DNA from: Viola odorata
Taxonomy: Eukaryota > Streptophyta > Magnoliopsida > Malpighiales > Violaceae
Direction: 5' to 3'
DNA length: 64,000 nt
NCBI GenBank assembly: GCA_963691705.1
Contig: OY829538.1
Location: 78,994,781-79,058,780, forward strand
Within the stretch, counting starts at the first letter, position 1, and each line of letters opens with the position of its first letter. The notes beneath the pieces were generated by a model. It was not told the DNA's origin, did no database searches, and was given only the letters and a program-made list of their open reading frames with translations. The translations under genes were made by a program, and so were the position numbers. Of this stretch, positions 46,026-58,119 are shown in pieces.

Positions 46026-46178
46026 AAAACTTGGGTAGATCATGATCTACCTACATCATGATCTAGGATGATGACACATGTCCTAAATAATGCTAGAATA
46101 CCACTATTCTTAACACTTTTGGACACGTGCCATCATCCTATATCATGATGTAGATAGATCATAATTTACCCAAGTTTT
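46026..46178. mobile_element. Palindromic MITE-like element
   Basis: About 60-bp arms (AAAACTTGGGTAGATCATGA and its complement at the other end) face each other with a short spacer, so the whole 150 bp can fold into one hairpin. No clear target duplication. Confidence 0.75.
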
Positions 46179-46275
46179 ACTGCTTTGCTACATATAAGCA
46201 ACCAACAATCACCTTAACAATTAGTTCAAAATCTCTTTTGGTGGGCTGTTTTTTCTGCCATTCGTTGGATGATTT

Positions 46276-46380
46276 GGCAACTGGAAGTTCAACTAATCAT
46301 CGGCTGCTTTGAGTGTCGCATTGAATGCTTGGTCTGCGCATGATTTCAACTTCTGAGTATCACCAATTCTTAGGTGCTCT
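46276..46380 (-). pseudogene. Relic of the WSD1-like last exon
   Basis: This matches the exon 5 sequence of the WSD1-like gene (about 49738-49858): GGCTGCTTTGAG, GCATGATTTCAACTT and ACCAATTCT align in order, with several substitutions and a deletion. It has no open frame of its own. It is a degenerate tandem copy about 3.4 kb downstream of the gene's 3' end. Confidence 0.65.
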
Positions 46381-46469
46381 CAAAGGCCAAGCCCACCTAT
46401 CTAATGATCCTTCCTCCACCATTAACTTCTGATGGGACCGTCGACAGGCCGTCTTCTAAGCAACAACCA
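46381..46469. mobile_element. Fragment of the hairpin element found at 48341-48560
   Basis: GGCCAAGCCCACCTA, ATGATCCTTCCTCCACCATT and CTTCTGATGGGACCG correspond to one arm of the 48.4-kb hairpin element. The other arm is missing. Confidence 0.6.
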
Positions 46470-48340
46470 CTTGCTTAAGAGGATTCTCGAGATGAGAAAA
46501 CAAATTAAAAAGACGGAAGACATTGAAGAACACCAACTAAAGACACAAATGTTAAGTTAAACTTGGGGAATAATTAGTGTTGTTTAGTTTTAGTACCTCA
46601 TAAGTATTTATAAACTTAATGGGTTAAGATTAGTCATGTAAATAAAACCTACTGTCATTAAAGGGTAGAGTGCTTTTGGCAGATATGTAATTTTTTTCAT
46701 ATACGTAAATAAAATCTATAATATTATTTAAGGGATGAAAGTGTCGAACTATTCGAACTAACTGTTTATTTTGAAATGTTTAATGATTGGGTTGATCACT
46801 TTAAATACCTAATTATATTTAACAATTAAAATACGAACGATGCTTATTATTAGAATTATGAACTGGTGTAAGATGAAGCCTTATAAGAAAGGTTTACTCG
46901 GGGATGATTATATTTTTCTCCACTGTGGATTTAACGGTTAAGATTATTTTTTTTTACATTATTATTGAGATTGTTTTTCTTGAAATTTTATTGAGATTGT
47001 TAAAATTGATTCTGCTGGGAAAAAACCTACAGTGGGAAAAAACAGAAATTCTAAAAAATTCTAAATAAAAACAAAGTTCCACAAGTGAAAAAACTTAAAG
47101 ATCATAGAAACTATTAGGAAATTCGAACAAATAGAAATATGAAAAAAAGGAAAAAAAATAATAATACAATTTTTTAAATAAAAAATTCAAAAACTATAAC
47201 TTTTTTTTATATTTGTAGAGATTGTTGATATTTTAGGAACATATAAGTTCGAAAAACAGTAAAGCGAAGTTTTTTTGATCTTGGGACATAAGTTCGGATT
47301 TCAGCCCTCACAACAATTATTTTGCTTAGTTTTGTATTATTTATTATGTTTGATTTTATACTATTTAACTGGCTACATAATTTAAATCATCTTTTTCATA
47401 TTGTACTATATATGTAGTTGAATAATTAATTTTTATGGGTCAAATACATGAATATTTACTGTTTTCATATATATACATAAATATATAAGTGGAAAAATAG
47501 TAAGAGTAATAGATCTGTTTAATTTGAGATATATTATTGATTTAATATTTATTATACTAAATAATTTTAACTACATTTATTTTTAATGTAAGATCTTTGA
47601 ATCAAAAATTTAAAGTTAATATATTTACGAACCACTTATATATTAATTTGTTAAAAAACAAACTAATATTAATTCTATTATGGCGGTAAAATTTAAGAAC
47701 GTAGGACTGTCGGTAGATACGTCATTGCTCCGCTGTAATGATGTGTGCCCTACTTGTACAACAAATGAAATGAAATTTGTGAATCTAAATTCTAATTGTT
47801 CTCTTCAAACCGCCGACGACAGAAAACAGTTGGAAACATAAATGAAAAAGTAGAGAAATGGATACGATCATGTTGCTAAAATGGAAAGTGCCGGCGGAAA
47901 TATAGTTTAGTGGTTTCTTAAATTTACATACTTTTTTTTTTGAAATTTTAAATATACATACTAGTAGAGAAATATTTGTGATTAATTACGTCACTGAGAG
48001 TTTAAATCTTGTCACCTTTATAGTTAATTTCATGTATTTTTTTCAAAAGTTTAACGATACTTTAATTTAAAAACTTTGTAATTTTTTTTATATAAATTTC
48101 TAAATATATTGATACGTGACAATATCGTATTGTATACAATACTATAACTCGAATAATAAAGACATTATAAGCCCGGCCGATTCTTCAACAAAAAAGTTTT
48201 ATCTAAGAAATTGAAACAAGAGTGTAATTAAAACTAGTTTAAAAAAATAGAAATCTGAAATTTGCTCAAAACTAATGAATTCTAGCTTGATTTATATGCG
48301 CAAAGTCATGAGAGAGTTAATTCTAAAAAAAGATATTTTA
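46470..48340. repeat. Intergenic repeat segment, copy R2
   Basis: 46480-46840 matches 62187-62497 and part of 18140-18340. 46845-48310 matches R1 (43560-45000). No conserved frame. Confidence 0.7.
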
Positions 48341-48560
48341 AGGTGGTATTAATGAAATGGTACCATGGTATTGACTAACGTCGACCGGCAGTCCCATCAG
48401 AAGTTAATGGTGGAGAAAGGATCTTTAATTAAGCGAGCCCGGCGGCCAAGCCCACCTAAACCTAATTAATGATCCTTCCTCCACAGTTAGCTTCTGATAG
48501 GACCGCCGGTCGACGTTAGTCAATACCATTGTACCATTTCATTAATACCATCTCATAATA
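48341..48560. mobile_element. Hairpin MITE-like element with about 80-bp arms
   Basis: The left arm GGTATTAATGAAATGGTACC, CATGGTATTGACTAACGTCG and ACCGGC is mirrored at the right end. A spacer of a few tens of bases contains CGAGCCCGGCGGCCAAGCC. Non-coding. A half copy lies at 46381-46469. Confidence 0.8.
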
Positions 48561-49725
48561 TCTTTATTTAATTCCCCTAAATTATTAAATAAATATTTTG
48601 TGTAGAAAAAAAATGAAGTTTCATTTTTCTTATTTTAGTGTATTTCTTTTCATAGGATTTGTTGGTATATAAGTACATTTATGTTGAAAATATTTCACAT
48701 ACTAATAAATCTTAATTATAAACTTTTTATACTAAGGGGTGTGACTGGTGTACAATATTAATATTTTATACACGTCGACTATGCTATGTAGGTAAATTTG
48801 AAATCATTTCGTACCACATCAGCTGAGGGTTTAGAAATATTTAACGATGAACAATAGAAAGACGAAAAATATACATTTATTCGATTGAGAAATGATATTA
48901 AAAAAAATTATAAAGTATCCATTGAAAATTTTGAGTGACTCAACCATTTCAAAGACATGTTAGTCCATGTTTTTCAAATCATTATTCGTTGATCCTTATA
49001 GACATGAAAAGTCATAGATAGCATAATTCTTGCCCACATTCAGTGCCGCTAACTAATGTTTACTGCCACATTGACTCATAAGTCATAAGCCTATGCCAAA
49101 CACTTTAAGAGTCTTATCGAGTCCAACTTAATTTAGTTTAAGCCCGAATAGCTCAATTCATTTGTAGCTAAACTTGCAGTGTTAATAAAAAAGGCTTTTA
49201 CCTGATGTAAAAGACCCATAAGTCAAGAAAATAATTAGGTCATCATTATTTTATATCCATTAATTATATAAGTTGTTTCTATTACTTATCATCCTTATAT
49301 CTGTACCGACTTTTTTCATGTATGTATATGAACATAACTTTTTTTTCTGACGTGTTCGATATAAAATTGATTTTGTTTTAGTATTATCGGATTTTTAAGA
49401 AAGTACATTTTCTGACACAGTGTTAATATTTTATCCAATTTTTATCTTAGATTTAGATTAAAAGGTAAATGAGTCTCTTGCTACAATTCCACTTGCCACC
49501 GTTATTTAACACTTCATTTGTTTTGTACCACACTCACTTTAAACTGTTGTCACAAAGACTCCAAACATAAGAATACTAATTAAGAAATAAACGAGAAATT
49601 ATACAAGTATTTTTATTGTTTATATATCAAACGTATAAGGATATTTAAACAATGACATAAATTTATAAGAACATTTAAATAATTAAAAGCAAGCATTCTG
49701 CACTCATAAGAATAGTGAATATAAA
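48561..49725. other. Intergenic; contains a block repeated at the window end
   Basis: About 48690-49020 matches 63490-63930, with a Stowaway-like insertion only in the latter. 49020-49725 is AT-rich with no feature except the likely 3' UTR of the WSD1-like gene. Confidence 0.5.
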
Positions 49726-52017
49726 TTATATATTTGTAACTGGAACTTCAATCTCGCGGGCTGCTTTGAGGGTCATTTCGAATGCTCGCTCCACGCATGA
49801 CTTCAACTTTTGAGCATCGATGAAACCTTTTTCAGCTACCAGACCAATTCTCAGCTCTCCCATGTAACTCACAACTGATATCACCAGATTCTGCAATTAA
49901 CCACCAGAATTCATTCCACGTATTAAGAAATATCATCATAATTATTTTCATAATTAATTAAGAAATATTTTCATTATATATTATTATTCACATACCTGCG
50001 GACATCCCGTTACTGCAAAGTAAAAGTTTCGGATGGGATGGTTAGCCAATGACATCTTTTCAACTGGGCCTATCATATTGGTGATTATCATGCTCGAGTT
50101 CTTAATTGTGTTGTGTAAGAACCTACTACCTGCCTGAAAAAGACCCAAAGGAATCAATATATTCCTTAAATTTACTGAGGATGAAAGGTTGTCACTGCAT
50201 ATAAGATCGAACAAGCAATTTTTACTTATGTACGACTAATTATGATATACCTTAGGCCCTGCATATGTGCTTATGAGATTTAGGAGGCAATCCGTGAGGT
50301 AAATAGCTGACGAGTGTCTTTTTTTCTTGATCATTTCATGAGTTTTCTTCATAATACCAAGTGGGTTTGAAAAATCATCACCGGTTACAACAGGTATTGT
50401 CACACACAGTGTGGCGACATGGTTACCCCATGTTGAGTCTTCGTCTGAATTTTTAGAATTAACCAAATCCTCCATTGATTTGTAATTACGAAGCATTCTT
50501 GTGTTAAATAGAACTAATGCTGTGGAATCGGCATTCGTTGACATCTTGTCCATTTCTTGCATGTATAACCGACTTCCCATGAAAATAATGGTCGTAATCA
50601 CATCATTTATTGTCTGTTATTGTGCAACAACAACAAAAGAAGAAATGTCATCGATCAAGTGAGGAATTGCGTAAATGAATGAAGGAAAAAAGTAATGTTA
50701 TGCATGCCTATACAATTCACATTGTAGTAATTCTCGCTCGCTAAAAGTTAAATTTTGCAAATGTTAACGACAAGATGTCAAATAACTGACTTTAAGTCCC
50801 TCAATCACTTTAGGTTCTTTTTACTCACATATCATCGTCTGATTGGTAAAAGATGAAAAAAAAAATGATTGTCTCACCAATTAGATGATAACATATTTTC
50901 AGCACAAGGGATTTAAAGTTTCACCAGAGTAAGAGTAAACAGACTCAATATATCAAGAACGTAAATAAAATAACTTAATGTGAAATTTTTCACATAAATA
51001 TAGAGACATATAGAGAGACATGCGGTGTAATTTAATGCATTACTATATATAATATAAACAAGCAGAAGAAGGAGAGGTTGTCCTTAATTATGTACGTACC
51101 ACTCCAAGTTTGACCTTAATCTCTTTGATGTGATCAAGAGAGAACTTCACTGTTGACACACAAATCGGCCGAGACTCTACTCCAGATTTCCCTGATCGGA
51201 TCGGTGTTTTATCATCTTCAAGAAAGCTGCTCTTTAAAAGGCCCCAAGAGAAATCTGATACAGTGTTAACCACTGCGGATAAAGCCCAATTCAAGCTCTT
51301 AAACACTTTTTTTATACTATTCTGACCATAAGAATCTGCAAAACTTGAACGCATTTTGACAGAAGGAAATGTCAATGGAAGAGAAGGGTTGTCAGCTCTC
51401 TTGAGGTATGAAAAAAGAGTACACATTAAAGAGTATCCATCTCCCAGAGATTGGTGAAAGTTGAATATGATTGTGCCTTCTGCACTTTTTGTTGGGTATT
51501 TTATAATGTGAACTTTCCATAAAGGTTGGCTTTGTGGAAATTCTTCTAATCCTGTCTCTGATAGGTACTCATCAAAGCATTTCTCATAGAATTCTTTTGG
51601 CATTCCTGAAGGGAAGTTGGGGATTCTTATGTGGTTTTCAAAATCCAATTCCACTCTTTTCCAATATGCTTTCTCGGTATGCTTATCTGTAACCTGCAAT
51701 TCCAAACAGGGGCGAAGCACGAAAAAAGAAAAAAATTAGGAGAACCAAAGTCTAGGCCGAGTTAAACTACTTTTTTTTAGCAATCGATGATGAAGTTTAC
51801 ATGGAAAGGAGAGATTTGTACGTACCATGATGGAGGAGAATGTTGGGTTTATTGTAACCGCACAGTCTTTGAAAAATTGTATAATCGATGACTCGTCGAT
51901 TGGCACCTCCGACTCAAAAACACAGAGGTTGGAGATGGATAAGACTGAGTTGTTGAAGCATTGGTCGGTAGGACTCACAGGCTCCATCAATTCTTCTGCC
52001 ATGCTCATCATAGTCAT
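49726..52017 (-). CDS. WSD1-like wax ester synthase/diacylglycerol acyltransferase
   Basis: Five exons with GT/AG borders, all phase 0: 51826-52017, 51100-51693, 50251-50613, 49996-50133 and 49726-49890. Together they give 483 residues, the usual length of plant WSD proteins. The N-terminus has EELMEPVSPTDQ. The acyltransferase motif reads HQSLGDG (residues 144-150) where family members have HHxxxDG; the second, catalytic His is Gln (CAA, 51451-51453). Further family signatures are ADNPSLPLTFPS, VNDVITTIIF in the form TINDVITT, NMIGPVEKMSLANHPIRNFY, and the C-terminal GLVAEKGFIDAQKLKSCVER. Members esterify fatty alcohols or diacylglycerol with acyl-CoA at the ER. The altered motif raises doubt about activity. 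The start was placed at the first ATG downstream of the likely cap site. A relic of exon 5 lies at 46276-46380. Confidence 0.92.
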
Positions 52018-52097
52018 CGATCTCCTTCTTTCTTTCTTTCTTTTTGAAATAATATTTTTGTGTGCCTCACAATACATATACACACAAACAATGCAAC

Positions 52098-52107
52098 CTA
52101 TTTATAA
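52098..52107 (-). promoter_or_regulatory. TATA box of the WSD1-like gene
   Basis: TTATAAATAG on the minus strand, about 80 bp before the chosen ATG. This places transcription start near 52070, downstream of the in-frame ATGs at 52083 and 52077. Confidence 0.6.
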
Positions 52108-52258
52108 TTCCACCTCAACAATACATGTGGCATTTATTGTTAAAAAAAAAAACGCCACCCTTGACCATTTCACACTTTTCTTTTAGTTTGGAAACTAAGT
52201 AGAAAAATCTTATAAAATTACAAAATCCTTAATTTCGAGATTAATATAGTTTTAAAAC

Positions 52259-53232
52259 GGGTAAAAGCTAAAAAAACAACCCTGAACTTTAAAGTTTTAT
52301 TTAATCGCAACTCTGAACTTTTATTTTGTTTAATCGCAACCCTGGTCAAACAAGAAATTGTTTAAGTTATCCCCTACCGTGACAGAAAGCAGACGTGGCA
52401 CCGTTGACCGACGTTATGTGCCACGTCATGGTGCCACGTCAGCATCACAGTGCCACGTCTTGTTTGACCAGGGTTGTAATTAAACAAAATAAAAGTTCAG
52501 GGTTGCGATTAAATAAAACTTTCAAGTTCAGGGTTGTTTTTCAGCTTTTACCCATTAATTAACAGTGTTTTTTTATTTTAAGGTCTTTTTGGTTTCGGAA
52601 GATCTCGAGCCGAATTTTATTTTAGATAGAGAGGAGATAATTCAGAGAGAGATTTTAATAATTCAGAGCCGAATTAATTATTATTATGTAATATTTATTT
52701 TATTTAAAAGCTATAATTAAATTCCTAATTTCTAATTATATATATATGCAGTATCATCTTAATTTTAAAAAATAATTATAACAGTAGTAAGGATTAATAT
52801 CTAATTAATAAAATATACTATAATTAGTAACATTTAATTATAAAGTTACATTTAATTTAGTTTATTATTAATTTTGAATAAGGATTAAATAATTGATAAA
52901 AATATGATATACGGGTAAAAGCTGAAAAACAACCCTGAATTTTAACGTTTTATTTAATCGCAACCCTGAACTTTTATTTTGTTTAATTACAACCCTGGTC
53001 AAACGTCGGTCAACGGTGCCACGTGGCACTGTGACGCTGACGTGGCACCGTGACGTGGCACCATGATGTGGCACATAACGTCGGTCAACGGTGCCACGTC
53101 TGCTTTCTGTCACGGTAGGGGGTAACTTAAACAATTTCTTGTTTGACCAGGGTTGCGATTAAACAAAATAAAAGTTCAGGGTTGCGATTAAATAAAACTT
53201 TAAAGTTCAGGGTTGTTTTTTAGCTTTTACCC
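52259..53232. mobile_element. Mutator-like element with long inverted ends and 10-bp target duplication
   Basis: The element starts GGGTAAAAGCTAAAAAAACA and ends with the complement. GTTTTAAAAC occurs at both borders (52249-52258 and 53233-53242). Inverted repeats of 100 bp or more contain AACCCTGAACTTTTATTTTG and its variants. Each end is itself a foldback unit of about 300 bp (52259-52553 and 52914-53232), in opposite orientation, separated by about 360 bp of AT-rich DNA. GTGCCACGTC-type repeats fill the centre of each unit. No transposase. It lies about 150 bp upstream of the WSD1-like TATA box. Confidence 0.75.
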
Positions 53233-53242
53233 GTTTTAAAAC

Positions 53243-54979
53243 TTGTTATATAAACTTCATGTTTCCTAAAAGTTACAATTTTGAATTTTTTATACGTTGA
53301 TAAATTAGAAAAAGAGTGAAAGAGTAAATACTACAAAAAGTTATAAAATTAGAGTAAGAATTAGGATTAAGGTTCCACTACATCAATTTTCGAATACCAT
53401 AATACATGGTTCAGATTTTTAATAATATCATGCATCTAGGGGTATCAACGTAAAACGGTGTGTTTCTAATCTCTTAAGAGATTGTACGGGTACTTTATTC
53501 CCAATGATCGTTTTGGCATAATTGTTTTGTTTTTTCCCCTTCATTTTGATATAAAAAAAAGCACAATTAATTTAATCAAACATAAAAATATCCATTAATT
53601 AAATTAAAAACAGGGTTTAGGTAAGCTTAGCTCGTCCATATCTTGGTGTGTATTGGGCTAATTGTAATCAGCCTAGGTCATCCATATCTTAAAGGTTGGT
53701 TGGATGATAGTGACATAGAGGTCTCTGTCTGGCCTGGTGGGGCATGGACTGGTCTTTTATGGGCCTACGTGACAGTGGACTCATGACCATGTGGCTTATA
53801 GATACTTTTGAATGAATCAAGGCCATGGACTGGGCTTGTATGGGCCTACGTGACCGAATATTTCTCTCTTTCACAAAGGCTAACCGGAGGCTTTGCATTA
53901 TGAGTCGACAGAAGCATACTAGTCAAAGCTTTGCATTATTTGATAATATAGATAAATTACATAGTTATACTTGTGCTCTATATAATCTTCTTTTTAATCA
54001 AAATTTGGATCCATAAATTTATTGTTAATTTTTTTTCTCAATCTTTTTTCTCTTTGAATTAGCTTAGTGATCATGCTTGATTTTATACACTATCATCAAT
54101 TTACGTCTTTAAAAAGCATTTTTGTAATTATGAATGATTCAACGGTCACACATTTTAAATAAAAGATTGTAGTTTCTGTATTATCTAGATGAGTTGGGAT
54201 GAGCTGGATTCGTAGACCTGCATGACGATTGACGAGGATCGAGGAATAAATATTTTGAATCAAGTCGACGTGTTTGATAGGCGAACACACCTATCACCTA
54301 TCACCCACCATCCTTCTTTAATGGCTGAGGCGGCTAAGTGTTAAATAGATAAAATCTACATTTAATAATCTTTTTGGCCCTTCCGTTTCTCCAAAAATCT
54401 CAAACAGCTCCTTACATGATCATTAAATGGAGTGACACTAAAAGAAAAAATCGACCTTTTAAGTTTAAAAATTATTAATTTTAAGAAAATTAGAGAATGG
54501 TGCAATTTGAGATATTGATAAATTGTTGCGAATTTAAAATTTTTTTTTTTATCTTATATGATCAATAATTACTGTAAAAAATATAATAAAATATATCAAA
54601 AGTATTCAATAATTACTCAAATATGTGTCCTATGTTATGAAGATTTTATTTTGTTGGGTTTGCAAAAAAGCCCATACCAAAGTGAAGGCCCTAAATTTCA
54701 AATGCCTTACTCTCATCAGTTTAAATTTTAAATAATATATTAAAAAGAAAATGGATACAGATTTGAATTTAAGCAAAGGCGGGAGCGGGAAGTGGAAACA
54801 GAAAAGAGAAAAATGGGATAGACGACATGCATTTCAAGTAGTTATTTGAACGACGGGTCAACGACGGTTATAATCAAATGGCCTATGGCAGGTCTGTTAA
54901 TTTCGGTAGGGACACGAACAAACAATCCGGTAGCTAACTTCGCGGTTGTCCTCCACAATCGCTCCGCCGTCTTCCGCTG
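53243..54979. other. Intergenic, no gene seen
   Basis: A short direct repeat around ATGGGCCTACGTGAC (53758 and 53840) is visible. From about 54780 the sequence is related to the MED19 upstream blocks (GGATAGACGACATGCAT). Confidence 0.45.
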
Positions 54980-57790
54980 TACGATCGCAACCATAAGCCG
55001 CCGTTGGGTTTTCTCATTGCACTGATTTGGATCTTCGAGGCAGTCAGTTGGTAAGAGTGGAGTCGAATTAGAGAAGTTTTTTTTTTTCGCCGTTTAGGGT
55101 TTTGTTTTGAGTCCTTTGGATTCCCTGCTTATCAGAGCTTCATGTGGAGAAGTCTGTCGCGTGAGGTTTAAACACAGTGATAAATCAATGGATGTTTGAT
55201 TTAGCTGTTGTGATCATAAGATGGCCAATAGGTTAAGCTTTTGAAACGAAGCCTATCACTCTTATAGTTTAAACGGGAAAAGGTTCAATTGTTTGATTTT
55301 TTGAGCTAATTTTGGTTTGATTTATTCTGATGGGCATTGCTGCTATCCTGGGATTTTGAATTTTAGTATTGTGATCTCTTGGTGCTACTTTTTCCCTTAA
55401 ACTTGAATTCCGTTGTTGTTTGGGTTTCTACCAATTGCTGTTGTTTGGATTCACTGCGTATCAGAGCCTCATGTCCAGAAGTGTCACGTGAGGTTTAAAC
55501 ACAGTGATATATCAAGTGGAGGTTTGACTTAGCTGTTGTGATCATAAGATGGTCATTAGGTTAAGCTTTTGACAAGAAGACAACCACTCTTACATTTTAA
55601 CGGGAAAAATATTTACTTTTGCGTCTGGTTTTTGATGTTTTTGATTGCCAAAAGCACATCAGTTGCGCTTCATGAGCAGTGACAATATAGGGAAGCTCTC
55701 CACTGGTGGGTTTAATTCATAGGAATCGTTTAGTTGTTTGATGTTTTTGAGCTGATTATGGTTTGGTTTATCCTGATGGGCATTGCTGCTATCCTGGGCT
55801 TTTGAATTTTAGTATTGTGGTCTCTTGCTGCTACTTTTTTCTCTTGAATTTGAATTCCGTTGTTGTTTGGGTTTCTTCCGCAGTTCAATTTGTTTGGGTT
55901 TGCTTTAGCTGTTCTGATCTTAAGATGGTCATTAGGTTTAGGTTTTGAGAAGAAGCTAATCACTCTTACATTTCAAGCGGAGAAAGGTTTACTTTTGTGT
56001 TCTGATTTCTGATTGCTAAAAGCACGTCAGTCACGCATCATGAGCTCTGTCAGTGGGGTTAATCCATAGGAATTTTTTAGTTGTTTGGATTTTTTTGGTT
56101 TGGTTTATCCTATGGGCATTGCTGCTGTCCTGGGCTTTTGACTCTTTTGTATTGTTGTCTCTTGCTGCTACTTTTTCTTTCTTTTTCTTTCTTTTTCTTT
56201 CTGTTATTGTTTGGGTTTCTTCTGCAATTCAATTTGTTTGACCAAGCCTTCTTTTGTGGTTAACCAGGGCATAGGGAAACTGGGGGTGCTGTTGACCTCA
56301 TTAGTCAGTACCATCATGAGTTGTTTTGCAGGAAGTCATCTCCGCAATGTGGCAAGAGAAATCAGGAAAGGTGAAGGGATGGAATTTGATCAGCCTTTTT
56401 ATAATGCTTCTAATTTGAGAGAAAGCGATACAAGTATATGCCCTTTTCAATTGGGTGCCCTTGTGGAAGCCTTTCGGCTGAAAGAAACACCTCATGTTGA
56501 CCTGCGTTTTGTAAGAGATTCATTAGATGTATTTCTCTCTTTATTTGCTATATTTACATTTTAAACACTTCTTTACTTGGAATTTGAGGTCGGTGCATTT
56601 GCGTTTTTCTTGAGTTAAAGAATTCTAAGCATCTAGGTTCAAAGGAGTATTTTTTGTTTCTTTATGCTATTAGTCATTGGGATTGTTCCAGGTTAACCAC
56701 AGCTGGTGGAAACAGTCAGTATTTTTTATGCACCGCTACTCCTTATTTTGTCTGTTTTCCTGTATTGTTTCAGTTGCTTGAAATTTAGCTTGTCTGATAT
56801 ACCTGAAAACCTTCAGGTGGTTTGATTAGTAAATGTCATAAAAGCATCGCATCCGAAATCCCTAATACCCTTCATTGCTCAGTGCTTACTTCAGCATGGC
56901 GTCAACAGGCAGAAAAAGAGATCTCGAAGATCTAGTCCAAAGACAGGGAAATGAAGCGCAAAAAGCATACAGACAGAGGGATAAGTACAGGGACCGTTAG
57001 AAGAATACACTTCTTAACGAGGACACAAATAATGTGAAAGATTTAAAAAGCAGGAAGGAATCTGGTCCTGATAAGTAGAAGAAAGAGCACAAGGTTTGAC
57101 AGCATATTCTAATATGAACCATGTTCTCCCTTGTTGTACCATTTCTTTATTTTGATTTCCTTCACCATACTTCTTGATCATTGATCCTTGATTCATTCAT
57201 TGATCCTTGATTCATTCATTGATCGTTGGGTGTCATTGCTTGACTAGATTATACCTTACAACTGCCAATTTATCATGCATGTTTAAGCCTGGCATTTTTA
57301 AAATTTCACAGAGCTTTTAAGAACTCTTGGAATGCTGTACTGGCCCTGCTCTTTTACATATATTATGTCAAGTCTTAATTACAGCTGGGTTCTTCATTCG
57401 TTGTTTGTTTAAGTACAATGGAGAGACCATTCATGAAGATGGATTTAACTTTTCGAATACTTCTGTTCTGTCTTTGTTTATCGAGGCATGATGGTAATTA
57501 TATCTATTAGATCCTGATGTTCATCTGAAGACTAGAAAAAAGACCATGATGGTGTGCTATTCTTAGACTCTTGCATGACCTAAAATTTGTCTTAGCTTTG
57601 TTTGACCACACTTATTTTCTTCATTTGGTTGCTTTTTTTAGGCTGTCAAGAGTAAGCGGATCGATGTCGAGGTTGGCAGGTTGCAGATCAGAAAAGAATG
57701 CATCAGTTGCATTTTCTTCTCGTCTCAGAAAAAAAAAGTACATCAGGTCAATGATAAGTTGTTCCAATAAGACAAATGTACAGCTCTGTG
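54980..57790 (+). pseudogene. MED19 copy C, heavily decayed
   Basis: The exon 1 region (about 55022-55050) has TTG in place of the start ATG and lacks the end of the exon. Intron 1 is expanded by repeated segments (about 55120-56240). Exon 2 (about 56269-56513) has lost the codons for KLLP and for much of the stretch between FCRKS and NVVGD. Exon 3 (from about 56911) contains stops (ATCTAGTCC, CCGTTAGAAG). A later exon (about 57642-57700) keeps KSKRIDVEVGRLQI, which resembles the MED19 C-terminal region better than the other copies do. No functional protein is possible. Confidence 0.85.
55120..56240 (+). repeat. Tandemly repeated MED19 intron 1 segment
   Basis: Landmarks GATTCACTGC-TATCAGAGC, TTTAGCTGTTGTGATCATAA, GGCATTGCTGCT-TCCTGGG and GGTGCTACTTTTTC-type text each recur two to three times at spacings of roughly 300-420 bp. 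The other MED19 copies have this intron segment once. A CTTTTT-rich run lies at 56173-56203. Confidence 0.7.
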
Positions 57791-57795
57791 AGTGA

Positions 57796-58119
57796 TTTTC
57801 TTGTGGAAGTGAAGTTGGCTTAAAACAGGGGAATTTTCAATAGTTTGGTAGTAAATTATTGATCACCTACCAACTCTAGCATTTTTTTATAATAAATATG
57901 GTAAGGAGGTTCGAACCCAGGTGGACTAAACGATGTGAACGAACACGAACACTTACCGATGAACTAATCCCCTATTCACTGGAGTAGTATGTAGTAAAAG
58001 TAAAGTTGGGCATTGAAGATAAAGAAAACCACAGCCACACAAATACTGATTTCCACATAGTCTTAGTCTTGCGTCTCTTGCCAGGCAGTATTGAATCCCT
58101 AAGCTAATCATACACACCT
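57796..58119. other. Junction between MED19-C and the NLR stub
   Basis: Includes GGCTTAAAACAGGGGAATTTTCAATAGTTTGGTAGTAA at 57822-57858 (see its two halves GGGGAATTTTCAATAG and TTTGGTAGTAA), a scrap matching the AAAD 5' coding region. No intact gene. Confidence 0.45.
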
